Positions 1 to 12,007 of a stretch of DNA of 64,000 nt are shown piece after piece; positions within the stretch are counted from its first letter, which is position 1; every line of letters begins with the position of its first letter. The stretch comes from Carex sylvatica (Eukaryota; Streptophyta; Magnoliopsida; Poales; Cyperaceae): assembly GCA_964058845.1 (NCBI GenBank), contig CAXKVR010000093.1:248001-312000 (forward strand). Reading direction: 5' to 3'. The notes below the pieces were generated by a model. It ran no database searches. It saw only the letters and a program-made list of their open reading frames with translations, and had not been told where the DNA came from. The position numbers and the translations under genes are program-made.

Positions 1-1332
1 AAAAGAATGATGATTTTAAGTTATTAATTTTTATTCGGAAATTCTTTTAGACGTAGATACAAATTTGACAAATTGATTCGAACTGGCTCGTCAGATGCGC
101 TTACAAAATGCTGACTTGGCTTTGATTCACCTTCTGCCCTACGTTATTAAATGCGGGGTTACTGGACTTATTTGATATTACATTTTTAGAATTAAATTAT
201 TATTCATTTGTCATGTTGAACAATTAATTGTTGCATTATTTGAGGTGTGTGAATCATGTGCATAGTTCAATCAAATTATAACTAAATTTTGTGTGACACT
301 GTTAACCTATCATTTTGTACGGTTTACCATTTGTATGAATCTCCTATTCTGAATTATTGTTGAGTCACCAAAAGTTTATGTTTATGGAAATCTGTTGAGC
401 TCTGCAAAGTCTAGAGTCATGACTAGACTTTGGTTACGGAATCCTTATGCGCATATGGTGAACGACCCTCGCTAATCCCAGTATTGGTTGGGAGGGGGAA
501 TCTGATTTTGATTCTGATTCTGATTGTGATGGTGAATATGGGTGACTATAAAGAGACGTCTGATTGATGTCATATCCAGTCTGGGACCGGAATGACAGGT
601 TTGTTTAATGTGTTGAGAATTACCAATTCTGAGTTTATTGCATACGAAATATTATCTGACTGTGAACCAGACTTAAATTAACGGTATAAGCCTAAGCACA
701 TCAGATGAGGGTCAGTGGAGGGTACTGAGTACCGACAGGTGTGGATTTAGCTTGGCCACCTGTGTGACAAGCTAGTGGATCATCTGTTTGTGTTATCAGG
801 CCTAATAATATGAGTTTTAGCCAAATATATCTCTGTTGAACTTCATTTGAAATTTTATGAGTTGAGATTCGATTGAATATTGTGATTGAGCATATGCATT
901 CATTTATATATATAAATTCAACTGTTAATGTTAAGTTGCGAGAATTTAATTCTGGATATGGATTGATTGCAAGTCCAGTGGTCTGATTTTGGCAAATTCA
1001 CACTGGGAGATAATATTATTATTATTTCTCACCCCCACCATTTGGATTATTTTTAGGTTTATTACACGGATACAGAGAGACGGTTTTGGATTGCATCTGA
1101 CAGCATAACCACATAAAATTAGGGGTTTGGGTTGTTGAAACTGACAGGATGCAGGAGATATTTCTAAAATATAGTTTGTTGTATTCTATTAGATAAATCT
1201 TGTAAGAAATATTAGAATGTGGTTAATGTGTAATTGTGTTATTGGTAATGCATATAAAAGATCCACTGCTTTACGTATATGTTTTTAAGAAATATATGTG
1301 GCAGACTGTTATATCCAATTTGGGGTCTAACA
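1..1332 (+). repeat. Remnant of a long LTR (Ty3/Gypsy-type), truncated by the window edge
   Basis: This stretch aligns by eye with the right part of the block at 27150-28400. Shared landmarks, in the same order, are the rich run ending in tttgtcatgttgaa, the phrase ggtgaacgaccctc, and the tail tctcacccccacc followed by a TTT-rich stretch and aggtt. A plausible 3' end is the ...ctaaca near 1332. Long LTRs of this build are typical of plant Gypsy elements. No coding region, primer-binding site or partner LTR is visible, so this is either a solo-LTR remnant or the end of an element lying to the left. No gene is seen. Confidence 0.45.
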
Positions 1333-2500
1333 AAATCAAAATAAAATAGGCAAACCATAGTTTTATTAGGTTTTCAATAATAGAACCGAACCGACCGAAT
1401 TAAACTTACCAACCAACTAAAATTGAACCAAAGTAAATTGTAGTTTGCTCGGTTAAACTAAACAAACCGAAGTATATATACAATCACCACATCAATTCAA
1501 TTTCACATACTGGCAATCCGAAGTATCCCAAAACTGAAATCTTACTCGATATTAACGATTCAAGAGTGTAATCTAATTAAGACGGAAATCAAATAATCAA
1601 GGTCTACTACCAACTATAATGAACAGAGGTACCAACTAAGTTAGAAACATAGAAAGAAAAATCAGAATCGGAATCGGAATCGGGATCGGTTCCGACCAAT
1701 TCAGCCCAGAAAATCAGATTTTTTTGCCAAAAACTTGTTTTACACTAAAAAAATTTGAAAAAATTTGATAAAAAAAATAATTTAACAATAATTTATATTT
1801 AGGTAAATGATTACAATCAAATAATCCACTAATACAATATAATACAAGCATTAAAATAATAAACACACTTTTTCACTGGCAGAAACTATGTCATGCTGAC
1901 TGGATCATTTTATCATTGTCTGTATGATTAAAATGGAGATATTGTTGTCTTGAATAAAAAAAAAGACATTGTAGACCCAAATGAAAGATTAATATCTTCA
2001 TATCGATATGCATATGGTGGCTAATTATACCCCCACTAAACCCTAATGTACTTGACATCTCATCATAAGAACTGACATTTTGATATCTTGTTAGTTCATT
2101 AATATTTTTAAATTGCGGTTTCAAAGTTTGAAATATAACTTATAGTTGGCAGCATGTGTATAGTTGATAGTTTTCTATTTAATCAATGGATGTGCATAGT
2201 TCTCCACTTCTCCTCTATTTAATTGCGGGTTCTTCTTTATTTAATCACAGGTACACGATGGATGTGCATAGTTCATTCTGTTTCAGCCGAATAATGACCA
2301 AATTAAATCTGACCAGAATAGCAAAAATTGGACGAAAAACACAGAATCCGCGTTAATCGGCAAGGTATCAGATCGGTCACAGCCGATACCGATCCCGAAC
2401 AGTCGATATTGGTCCGGATCAGCCGATACTTCCTTCCATGGTTAGAAATCAATTAAGAACAGTGGCCAATTAAGACAAATGAATCAATTAAAACACTGAT
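1333..2500. repeat. Gene-free stretch with degenerate MITE-like repeats
   Basis: No credible gene. Around 1380-1480 there are scattered aaccgaacc / cggtt motifs typical of decayed plant hAT-type MITEs. Around 1655-1800 and 2330-2440 there are gatcggaatcggaat-type runs followed by a ttgttttacactaaaaaa motif. The same combination recurs near 4680-5220, 11700-11790, 29785-29900, 53515-53600 and 55800-55890, so it is a dispersed repeat family. The 77-codon minus-strand frame at 1891-2124 has no recognisable content. Confidence 0.4.
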
Positions 2501-2504
2501 CAAC

Positions 2505-3130
2505 CTTTTCTTTTTTTTCTCTTTTTTTGATTAAAAAGGCCGAAGCCCAGTTTCATTTTACTGAAACAAAGTGCTGATATAAGAACAAAATGTTTTAAGA
2601 AGAAACATGCTCCTCTGGCTCAAATGTCCAAGCAATAAACATTGACCAATTCTTTGGTACCAACTACCAAGAACATAAATATATTCTTCAAATCAAAGCC
2701 ATACACAGTAAAGAACGAAAAGTCAAATAATCACATCGCAAAATATAGAACCAGCTCCAGAATAAAGCAGTTTACAGCACAAATCAAACGACGGCCCTCA
2801 CACGACAGCAGCTTGAAACAGAGTAAAGGCACAGAAAAATGGAGGTGTCTTTGCCTCATCTGGATTTTCTCCAAATGGGTTCCAGACGGCTCGATTGACA
2901 CCAAAGCTGGGCCGGCCATAGCCTTTCCCACTTCGCATCAGCCTCGAGAAAACCCTAACCTGGTTTGAGAGCTGGGAAGGACTAAAGAGAAGGGAGAAGA
3001 GGAAGAGTAACTGAAGGAGTTCAAAATAAAAGGAAGAGAGAGAGAGTAACAGTCGGAGAGATAATAAAACCAAGAGAGAGACATAAGCATTTGGAAGAGA
3101 AAAAACGAGGATAGAGAGCGAGTGAAGCGA
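2505..3130 (-). other. Possible retrocopied or small unknown gene fragment
   Basis: Read on the minus strand, this looks like a transcript: a pyrimidine-rich leader (about 3130-2960), a frame starting MRSGKGYGRPSFGVNRAVWN near 2944, and a trailer ending at ...ggcctttttaatc followed by an A-rich run near 2530-2505. The protein is about 46 residues from that Met and I do not recognise it. The higher GC content and absence of introns would fit a processed retrocopy, but no target-site duplication was found. It could equally be the 5' part of a host gene embedded in repeats. Confidence 0.25.
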
Positions 3131-3141
3131 TGGGTATGGGG

Positions 3142-3594
3142 TAGGGATGTCAATGGCATCCTTTTATCTGTTTATTCGATCTGTATAGTATCTGTTTTTA
3201 TAGAGATAAGATTTTTTTTCCATTAGCTAATCAGGTACGAGTACTAATTTTTTTTTGTTATCTTGCCCGTTTTTATATAAGATAATTTTAAAAAATAAAA
3301 TTATATATAGATATATATATTTGTATAAATATGATACATGATACAATAAAGTTTTTGTATTTTATTAAATTTTCATAATACAAATTAGTGTATACATTAT
3401 TTTTTTTTCTTATTTTGAAAATTATTTTATTGAAAACACAAATCGAAATGTTAATGGCACTTTTGTATCCGTTTATCTGATTCGTACCGTATTCAAAAAT
3501 ACGAATAAGAGTAAATATTTTTTTTCGTTATCATAATAGATACGAGTATGAAAATATCTTCACTCAACCCGTATCGTACCCGTTGACACCTCTA
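3142..3594. mobile_element. MITE, hAT-like, with TAGRGGTGTCAAYGG termini
   Basis: The left end reads tagggatgtcaatgg and the reverse complement of the right end reads tagaggtgtcaacgg, giving about 15 bp of inverted terminal repeat. The flanking octamers are gtatgggg (3134-3141) and gtctgagg (3595-3602), matching at 6 of 8 positions, which fits a decayed 8-bp hAT duplication. The interior is AT-rich with repeated tacgaat/tacgagta motifs and no ORF. Confidence 0.55.
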
Positions 3595-3759
3595 GTCTGA
3601 GGAATCACGCAAAGAGGAGACTACTTCGGTCGGTACGGTTAGTGTGATTTTAAAAAATTATAAACCGAACCAATATAGATAAACCGAGTAATACTAAAAA
3701 TTGAACCGAATCAAACCAATAAAACCGAAAAACCGAACCAGTTGCACCGAAAAAAACAC

Positions 3760-4190
3760 CCGTACACACACTACATAATAATTTGTGGTGTCAGATTGTT
3801 CTGCTGCATGCAGTGCTTTTTAAAAATGTTGTCGAATATATTTTGTGGAATAGCATGTCTTGACAAGTCTTAGACACGGCACGTGGCATCACAGGTCGAC
3901 ACGACAATTAAAAGCGCGCCGTTTTTTTCTTATATTTTTGAATTCAGAGAAAAAAAATAGGTCCATTGACCATTGTCCATCAAATTTATTTTGAAATCGA
4001 TGGACAATGCTTTTGTCTGATTCGCATTAAAATTCTTATGCACTTGATCTGCGCAAATATTAAAGCAATACACACGACTTTTTATACAAATAAGACTAAA
4101 GGACTGTCCATCGAATCTAAATTTGAGTATAAAAGGAATGAATATAAAATTATTGAAATTTTAACAGAAGAGGGGTTTTGAAACAATGGA
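3760..4190. repeat. Duplicated block, shared with 29680-30780
   Basis: The sequence from ataatttgtggtgtcagattg through tagcatgtcttgacaagtct, and then a second part including taggtccattg and atcgatggacaatgc, is found again at 29680-29776 and 30530-30780. Here the two parts are contiguous; at 29777-30518 they are separated by an inserted element, so this copy is the empty site. The 71-codon frame at 3966-4181 lies in this block and has no recognisable content. Confidence 0.7.
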
Positions 4191-4439
4191 GAGTCATACA
4201 ATCACCATCATGAAGAAGTTATTCTCTTAGAAGAGTTTTAAATTACGAAGTTTTTCATTTTTTCTTAACTTTTATTTTTATTTTTATTTTTATTTCAAAA
4301 TGCTCAATTAGGTTGAGCACTTGAGCTTGTCTTTTCTTTTATAAATATGTAATAGGTTTTATTTCAAAATCTAAAGAACTGCAAAATTCAATAAAGTTAA
4401 ATAAGGACTTAGATCCTTATTTTAATCAAAAAAAAAAAA

Positions 4440-5540
4440 AAAATTTATCCAACTAAAGTTTGTTCCTCTAAATTCAAATAGAACACCAATCTAATAATGC
4501 CGCGTTTGAATTCTAATCTCTAAATGTGAATCATGAAAACAAAATCTTGTTCTAATTTAAATTTAAATACAAAATTCATAATTATAATTATGAATGAACA
4601 TATATGCATGGACAACGTGGTGCATGTGCTAGGAAATCATACTACATCACAATCATAGAATGAAAAATATGTTGTACTGGATCGAAATCGGCCGATTCGG
4701 ATTGGAATCATGCTATGCCGATCCGATCTCAGACCGAGTTATACGATATGTGAATTTTTTGTTCAATTTTGGCCGAAACGGTACTATTCGAGTCAAATTT
4801 CAGACGCAATGGTCCTATTTCAATGAAATTTTGGCTGAAACAGTTTGATTCCAGTCATACCATCGACCTAAACGCACAAATATTATTCTTCAAAAAAAAA
4901 TTCTTCCAGCATGAGTCGCACCAAGGACCTCTTTCTTATCAACCAAGCAAACTACCACCATACTATACTATCTTTCGTTACCATAATACATAAATACATT
5001 TAAATATAAATGTTGTAATGCTTGTATTATATTTCATTAGTGGATTATTTGATTATAATAATTTGTCTAAACAGAAATTATTGACAGATTTTTTTTTTAT
5101 CAATTTTTTTCCATTTTTTAGTATAAACAAGCTTCCAGCAAAAAAGTCCGATTTTCTAATCCGATCGGCCAATTCTGACCGATTCACCTGATTCTGATTC
5201 CATAGTCAAAAGACGGATCTTATTCTGATTCCAATTTTTCCTTCTATGATCACAATAATCTAAGTGTCTAATAAAAGTAAAAAAAGAACCCAAGGAATAA
5301 TTTATACTTTTATCTAGGAGTTTGCAGATATAAATTGCTGCACACGAAAGCAATTTATGTTCACTAAATACATATCTCTAATGTTTGGCCACTATTTCAC
5401 CACTTTCAATTAAGATGTACCTATCTAAGATAAATTTCAGAAAAACTATATAGTTACATTCTTAACAAATTTTAAATTGGCTCATTTCAAGTGTATTAAT
5501 TCTTTCTTGGTGTTACACCTTGTGCCTCTTCTCCTTCTCC
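4440..5540 (+). repeat. Direct duplicate of the UGT92 upstream region at 51070-54135
   Basis: Starting at tccaactaaag, this block follows 51070-54135 in the same orientation: the same aacaccaatctaataatgcc, the same tcatagaa-bounded repeat (about 4650-5255), and the same promoter-proximal sequence. It lacks a roughly 1.9 kb insertion present at 51555-53465 and the MITE at 53710-53899, so it preserves the empty sites for both. The tcatagaaNgaaaaat ends are inverted relative to each other and may be a Mutator-like element's termini. Confidence 0.75.
5446..5453 (+). promoter_or_regulatory. Possible TATA element of the UGT92-like fragment
   Basis: ctatatag lies about 90 bases before the ATG. The identical element sits at the same distance in the two intact copies (13538-13545 minus, 54041-54048 plus). 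Conservation across copies reflects recent duplication, so it is weak evidence for function. Confidence 0.35.
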
Positions 5541-6176
5541 ATGGAAAAACCACAAGCTCATGTAGTTCTATTCATTTTTCCAGCCCAAGGCCACACCTAC
5601 CCTTTCCTCTCCCTCGCAGCTCGACTCCACCATTGCCAGCTGAGTTTGACCATAACACTCGTCTCAACCTCTCATCACATAAGTTCGATCCGATCTTTCC
5701 TTCCTCCCGATTCGCGTCTCCGGTTCCATTCCCTCCCTTTTTACCCTGCTGATCATGGCCTTCCAGCCAGTGCCGAATCTTTTGCTGACATCCCAATAAC
5801 CCAATTCATCACCTTCTTTAAAGCTACCGAAACACTCTACTCTACTTTTGATGATTTCATTTCTAGTCTCGTATCGAATGAGTCAAATCATGCCCCCTTG
5901 TGCATCGTGACCGACTTTTTCTGTGGTTGGACGGTTGATATAGCGCACAAGTACAAAGTCTTTCATACTACCTTTTTTACCATGGGTGCATTTGGAGGGG
6001 CAGTGTTTTTGTCTCTGTGGTTGAACCTTCCTCATACACTGACAGAAAGCAATAGATTCTCCCTGCCAGAATATCCAGAGATTATAATGGAGGAAACAGG
6101 TTCCCAATTAGGCATAACTTTCATGAAAAATGTAAACATTGACTCGGAAACAGGTTCTGGTGGGGTTGGTAAATGA
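5541..6176 (+). pseudogene. Truncated UGT92-like glycosyltransferase (5' fragment)
   Basis: From the ATG at 5541 the frame matches the intact UGT92-like genes at 12008-13450 and 54136-55578 through about residue 183, including FPAQGH with the catalytic His and the VTDFFCGW stretch with the likely Asp partner. At about 6091 the match stops abruptly: the intact genes continue with MDRSQLPKF, whereas this copy runs into MEETGSQLG and stops at 6176. The sequence after the break is the reverse complement of DNA just upstream of the BCAT gene (58890-58925). The C-terminal half, with the PSPG sugar-donor box, is missing, so no transferase activity is expected. The reading frame up to the break is open, so a short protein could be made. 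Confidence 0.9.
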
Positions 6177-7170
6177 TTGCGATAAAAAGAAATAGAGACA
6201 GAGAGTATAAATGGGGGTGGGTGGGTACTAAAACAGGTCTTATTAATATATTTTTAGTTTGGTGGAGATTCCAATTATAGTAGGAAAAAGGTTTATCTAT
6301 ATATTATGTCGATATTAAGTTTAAACACATAATATTTTCGTCAAAAAATATTTAAAATTTGTTTGACAGCAACTGGTAGGCCGCTGATGTGGTGCCCACA
6401 ATTTATATTTTTTAGCACATGTTTATATAATATAATATAATGAATGATCTTGTAAATTTTGAGACGTCAAAAAAGTTCATATTGTGCGATTCTGTACTTA
6501 TTAGATGACATAAGAAAAGTTGTATAAGTTATATATAGTCTATTGTTATTATGATATAATCACTTTTCATATATTTTGACATCGATCATTGATAATATTT
6601 TTTTTACTAAATTCAAAATAAATTTAATGTGAAAAGATATATTTTTATATGTTTGAATATGTAGACAAATTACCTACAAAATTTAATATTGTATAGAGAA
6701 TCATAGATTAGAGACTTACAAATTTAAATCATTCGATAAACATTAAAACATGCATCAAATGTTATTATTTTTTACATGCATAATATATTTATCATAGAGA
6801 TCATATCTATAATGTCGAATTTAAAATTAAATTTTCTTTTGATAGTTGTTTAGATTATCAAAATAAATTATGCATCTATCCACCTTTTTATCATCTGAAA
6901 TCTAGATTGATTATATAGGTTCGAAATCCTAAACCCTAAATCTTTCAACAGTATATCCAGAGGGCATTGTCTTTGGTCTAGTGACAAAGAAAATTCTCTC
7001 TGTATAGTATGTCAAAAGTTCAATACGATTGCTTGACCTCCAACATTTATTAAAAAAAAAAAATCTGCATTGATAGGTTGATATTGATGACATAACGTGG
7101 AAAAAGTAGGTTAATTTATTTAAAATCTCTTTATTTTGTCAATTAACTTATTCTAAAATTCAAAGATTCA
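6092..7170 (-). repeat. Inverted copy of the BCAT promoter side (57950-58930)
   Basis: This stretch reads as the reverse complement of 57950-58930, for example the gatcttgtaaattttgagac and ccaactggtaggccgc type segments. Copy-specific differences include an extra roughly 100 bp near 6130-6240 with an ggggtgggtgggta run. It contains no coding sequence. With 10754-13835 it forms one arm of a large inverted duplication. Confidence 0.85.
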
Positions 7171-7174
7171 CTAG

Positions 7175-10100
7175 CACTACAAGAAATTTTCTTTTAGATC
7201 TCTTTACTAGAACTTTGATTATTTTCATGGGTAACTAAATACAATTGCATCTTTATGTGAATCTCATGCAAATAATATTTTCTGCATGGGTCCGCAGACT
7301 AAATTGTATGGGTTAAAAAATTTGGCTTATGTAATTAATAATCACATTCAATTGATAACTAATGCATCTATGCAAATGTATTTTGTTGACATTTTTTAAC
7401 TCAGAACTAATTAGTATGGATGTGTAAACAAAATTGTATAGGTAAAAGAAAAACATGCAGTCTATATAAATAATTCCCTATGCAATTAATTTTGATATCC
7501 ATGCAATTGATGCTATGCAAATGTTGAAAGGAGATGTTCTTTCTATTTTTTCCAAATAATTCCCTATGCAATTAATTTTGATATCCATGCAATTGATGCT
7601 ATGCAAATGTTGAAAGGAGATGTTCTTTCTATTTTTTCCAAAACAATTTTTAGATCTTCTCTCTTCATTTTCGTCTAGGGTTTAGCTCCTCCTCTCAACC
7701 GCAACCCCTCTCCTCCCCCAGCCGCTCCCCCTATCCTCCGCCAAACCGCTCCTCCGCCCTTGCCGCAAGCCCGCTCCTTCACCCAGCCGTTCCCCCCTCA
7801 TCCGCCCAGCCGCTCGTCGCTCTCTCTGTCTCAGTCACTTATGACACACTGTCACTCATCTCTCTCTCCGTCTCAGTCGCCTCAGCCGTGGAACAGTAAT
7901 TGATAAATTTCACTTGCACAATATAAGTATTGGGATAAATTAACAAATTTCACTTGCACGGTATGTTCCTAATTTGCACCCTTATTCAATTTATTGAAGT
8001 TTTAATTGATTTGGTCAATTCCTTTTGATGTTGGATTTTAGTGCTCTTGCTAAAGAAAGTAGAGATGAACTCTCATAATTAGTGTGGTCAGATTTTTTTT
8101 TCCTAATCACAATTCTATCTGATTTTGCAGCTGCGTTCCTCCTGATATATATGCAATTAATCATTTTTTTACTAAGCATTTAACTTATTTTGTTTAACTA
8201 GGTGTCAATTTGACAATTAAACTGATTTTATCATGGATTTTTTTTTGATAACAAACATGATGATAAAAATTGGGACCGCACTTCTCACATATCCTGTACT
8301 CACGGCTTATGATATTCTTTTGTATCAGGTAAACATTTTGTAATTTCATCTTCTTAAGATACGTTTTTTAGTATGAAGACTTACATTTTGCGTACCTAGC
8401 ATCTCTTATAGTTATTAATTGAAACTGCTATCTAAGTTTACACTATCTATTGAAGGCTCATTTTTTGCAGTCTGGTCCATGTTTGTATCTGCCTCCTTGC
8501 TGGTATCAACAATCGTGTGCTGAACATTGGTATCCAGGCCCAATCCTTGATTGTTCAGTCTGAATCACCCATGACATTGCCACTATTGGCAATGACACCC
8601 TCAAAATTCAATTTCTCATGATTCACTTTTTCAACCTTGGCTCAATTTCACCTTTCTTGCCCAACATATCCTTATTGGTATTTCATCTTTGGTAAATCGG
8701 TCATGTTTCATATTGTACCTGAACACGTAATCTGATCAAGATGCATGCATTTATTGCAACATGACAGTTATATGCACCTTCCAATTGGCTTCTCAATTTG
8801 AACTTCATTTCAGTTCACACATCAGATGACATTATTTACACTCATGCCCTTCGAAAATCTTGTCATCAAGAAATTCTTATGCCTTCTTAATTTCACCTTT
8901 CCTGCACAGGCCATTTATAACAGCGCTATACCCTTACAACATTAGGTGCTCACCTTTTAGAAATCATCTCATTTCACTTTTCCTGCACAGTTCATGAGTA
9001 CTTTTATCCTTGGGTGTACTGGTACATGCAAATCTTATTCTGTATAGGGACAATATGGTACATATCTAATAAGATATACTCTTAAGTTTATATATAATTT
9101 TTGTTCTCTTTTTGCACTGTGTCAACTATTGTTCTATATACTTTTTTGTCTAAATTTTCTATATGCTTCACCATCTTCCTCAACAGCCTCTGTTTTATAT
9201 GCTTGTAATATTGTGAATGCAAAAACAAATTAATACAATATATATATTATTTCTAGTATATGTTGATCTTTATTAATATTAAAACGTGGTAACTAAATGC
9301 ATTACCATGTTTTATCAAAATACAATTTTTTATTTTTTGATGTATGTTTGAAATACTTACAGTGGCATCTATACAGGGATATGAAGTATTAAAGAGAATT
9401 TCAGATGTGATTGGCCAAGCGAGAAGATCAACACTTGAACAATTGAGCAGGTATTTTTTTTCTCTCCTTGTACCGGGAAAATACCAGTCTGTCCTTAGTG
9501 AAATATTTTATTATTATTGTTTTTATAACTTTACAACTACTGGAGCTTCTTCTGCAAACTTCAGTTTTTATGGAATTTGCAATGGTACTTTATGTTATTT
9601 TGAACTTTTAGAAAATGATATCTTCAATAGTAACCTCTATATTGTTCTGCAATATTTGTAATTTCTGGACCATTTGTCTACGTTTAGTCCATTTATACCA
9701 ATTCAATGTAGTTTTTTTAGTATCCATTTTATTAATTAATATTGAATAATTGACTTATTGACGTGTTCTTTTTTGTAATTTTTTTAGCCTGGTTTGGATT
9801 CCATTGGAATCATCAAGCTTGTGGCCTTGTGAGGTATGTTACTAATTGTATTATGCCTTAATATTTTTATTTTTTCAGAAATGGTGGTAATATCTTTACT
9901 GTTACTTTTTTGTATGAGGTTACTTATGGTAGTTTTTCAATAGGTTTCTTCCTTGGTAGCGTCAGTTATGGGCTCTTAATATAAAGAAGTTGGGTTAGGT
10001 GCGCAAGAAGATCTAGATGATGACTTTCGTACACTCTAAATGAGTGAGAATGGTACATGTGTTGGCAATTTAGTCTATTTTGTGACTAGTAGTTATGTGT

Positions 10101-10753
10101 TGATGTGATATAAGCATCCTTTTAGATTATGCTGAGTGCTGACTTTGTTTTTTTGCCAACTGGTATAGTTTTTGGATCAAAAATTACTTTATCACAATTT
10201 TTGTAATATTTTGTGGATGCAAAAACAAATTAATACAATACATATGTCATTTCTATTATATGTTGATCTTTATTTATACATGATTTTTATATAATTTGTT
10301 TTCTATTCTGATTTGATGATAAATTGTAATATTAATACATTTAATATGAAAGTAAATTAGCATGACCAACATTAGAATTGCATGGGCAGTCATCAGAATT
10401 ATGACAAATTTGAGCTATCTCAATTGCATGGGTTGTCTAATTTTAACCCATACAAAAGATATCAATACACCCATGTAAAAAAACCAACACACCCATGCAA
10501 AACACAAATTTCATCAACGTCTGGTACCTAATAATTGCAAGGGCCGTCAAAAATTAACCCATGCAAAAAAGGTTTGCGCACCCATGTAATAGATCAATTG
10601 CATGGGTCCCATGCAAATAAGGGTCATTACCATCGATATCAACTGTATGAACTCATTTGCATGTGACGTCCATGCAGTTGGAATTTATTGCATGGGTAGC
10701 ACATGCAAATGAACATCTTTTGTCCCATGCAAATAATCCAAATTCTAGTAGTT
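7175..10753. mobile_element. CACTA-type DNA transposon, non-autonomous, about 3.6 kb
   Basis: The left end is CACTACAAGAAATTT, a classic CACTA terminus, and the right end in reverse complement is AACTACTAGAATTTGG, with the terminal C mutated. Subterminal regions carry many short repeats of tgcatgggt / acccatgca (7225-7520 and 10370-10740), the expected CACTA subterminal pattern. A tandem duplication of about 90 bp occupies about 7462-7640. GC-rich leader-like sequence follows at 7640-7900. No transposase is recognisable. The other locus copy (57895-57945) keeps the left terminus but lacks the interior. Flanking trinucleotides do not give a clean duplication, so exact ends are uncertain. Confidence 0.7.
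9377..9450 (+). other. Exon-like segment inside the CACTA element
   Basis: A 74-base segment between a good acceptor (tatacag) and donor (gtattt) reads GYEVLKRISDVIGQARRS followed by TLEQLSR in one frame. A second exon-like piece may lie at 9785-9833. The stretch 7640-9850, with a GC-rich leader followed by intron-like AT-rich DNA, looks like a captured host transcript fragment. I do not recognise the protein. Confidence 0.3.
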
Positions 10754-12007
10754 AATTAATTTGTTCATTAATTGCCCGGTAGAAGAAATTAAAAAGATTA
10801 TCTCTCCCTCTTTAAGTTTCCATTTTTCCATTTTTATAATGTATAACTTATGAACAAGAAAATAGGTATTTGACTAATTGATATTGTTTTATTAGTATAA
10901 AAATACAGTATAAAAATGATTTATTTATTTTGTAGATTATTTGTTTTTCGTTTTTTGTATTTAGACTGATCGTGTGATCAGAAAAAAAAAAAAAAAAAAA
11001 GTACTTTTTATTAAGATCCTGGTAATCTAAAATTTGAAAGAAGTTACCAATTTTACAAATTGGCCATGTAATGATTGCATGTCCATTTTATTAAGATCCT
11101 CGTTTAATGTAGTCACTGGATCTGTCCATTTTTAAAGGCCCGGCCCAAAACATGGATTCGGCTCAGTCCTTATAGCTTTGTTATCTTCTCCGGAGATATA
11201 TAACCACAAAGAAAGCAGGCACTAATAAGGCCCGTTATATCACCAGAACATATATTTACAGCACATAGAACCTAAGTAACTGAAAGCCCCACAAACATGA
11301 TAGGTACGTCTCAGCCATTCCACAAATGCTTCGATCATCAACAGAACCATCAATAATGATGAAAATAACTTGAAAAGAAACAAAACATGAAACCCCCACA
11401 AAAAGGATAGAAGATCTCATCTCCACAATTGCTTTGATCATCGACAGGCACTCAATATTCTATGACGAAATTAACATGAAAGAATATTCATCCTAATGAA
11501 TTTGTATTCCCGTAAATTTTTAGATTTTTGTTTTAAATAAACCAAAATCCATCAGTATTTCTTTGTTAAATAAACAAAAACCCTAAATGGCTCGGATTCC
11601 GTGCCTTACGTTGGAACCCATAGAAACTGAACATTTTAACTAATTCTTTGTAGCATTGTTTTTATTAGTATTTTTTTTTTCTAACTTTTTTATATTTTTT
11701 AGCACAAAACAAGCCCTTACCAACCGATTCATCCGTTTCTGATTGCATGGTCAAGTGACTGATCCCGATTCTGATTCTGATTTTTCGAAACATGATTTAG
11801 GGTTACCCGCACTAGCAATTTCCAGTGAAAGAAAGTGTTGGCCAGAAACTGATAATTCTTCAAATAATTAGCTTTGTGCCCAGGCACTCAAAAGCCAAGC
11901 AAAACGATTTGGATCGGTTTATATGAACTGATTATTTAGTTTGAAATTTTAAGTTACTGTATGTGAATTATAATGTAACAAACAATAATTAAGCTGAAGT
12001 AATTCGA
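10754..12007 (-). repeat. Inverted copy of the UGT92-BCAT intergenic region
   Basis: This is the reverse complement of 55579-57895. It lacks the 1043-bp palindromic element present there (56034-57076), so the site around 11555 is the empty site. Positions 11256-11441 (minus) hold one of three copies of a 61-codon frame, also at 24478-24663 and 57199-57384. An A-rich run lies at 10981-11000. No recognisable gene. Confidence 0.8.

Noticed and set aside
3966..4181. 71-codon frame
   Set aside because: Sits in a duplicated repeat block, frame not kept in the copy at 30530-30780, no known motif.
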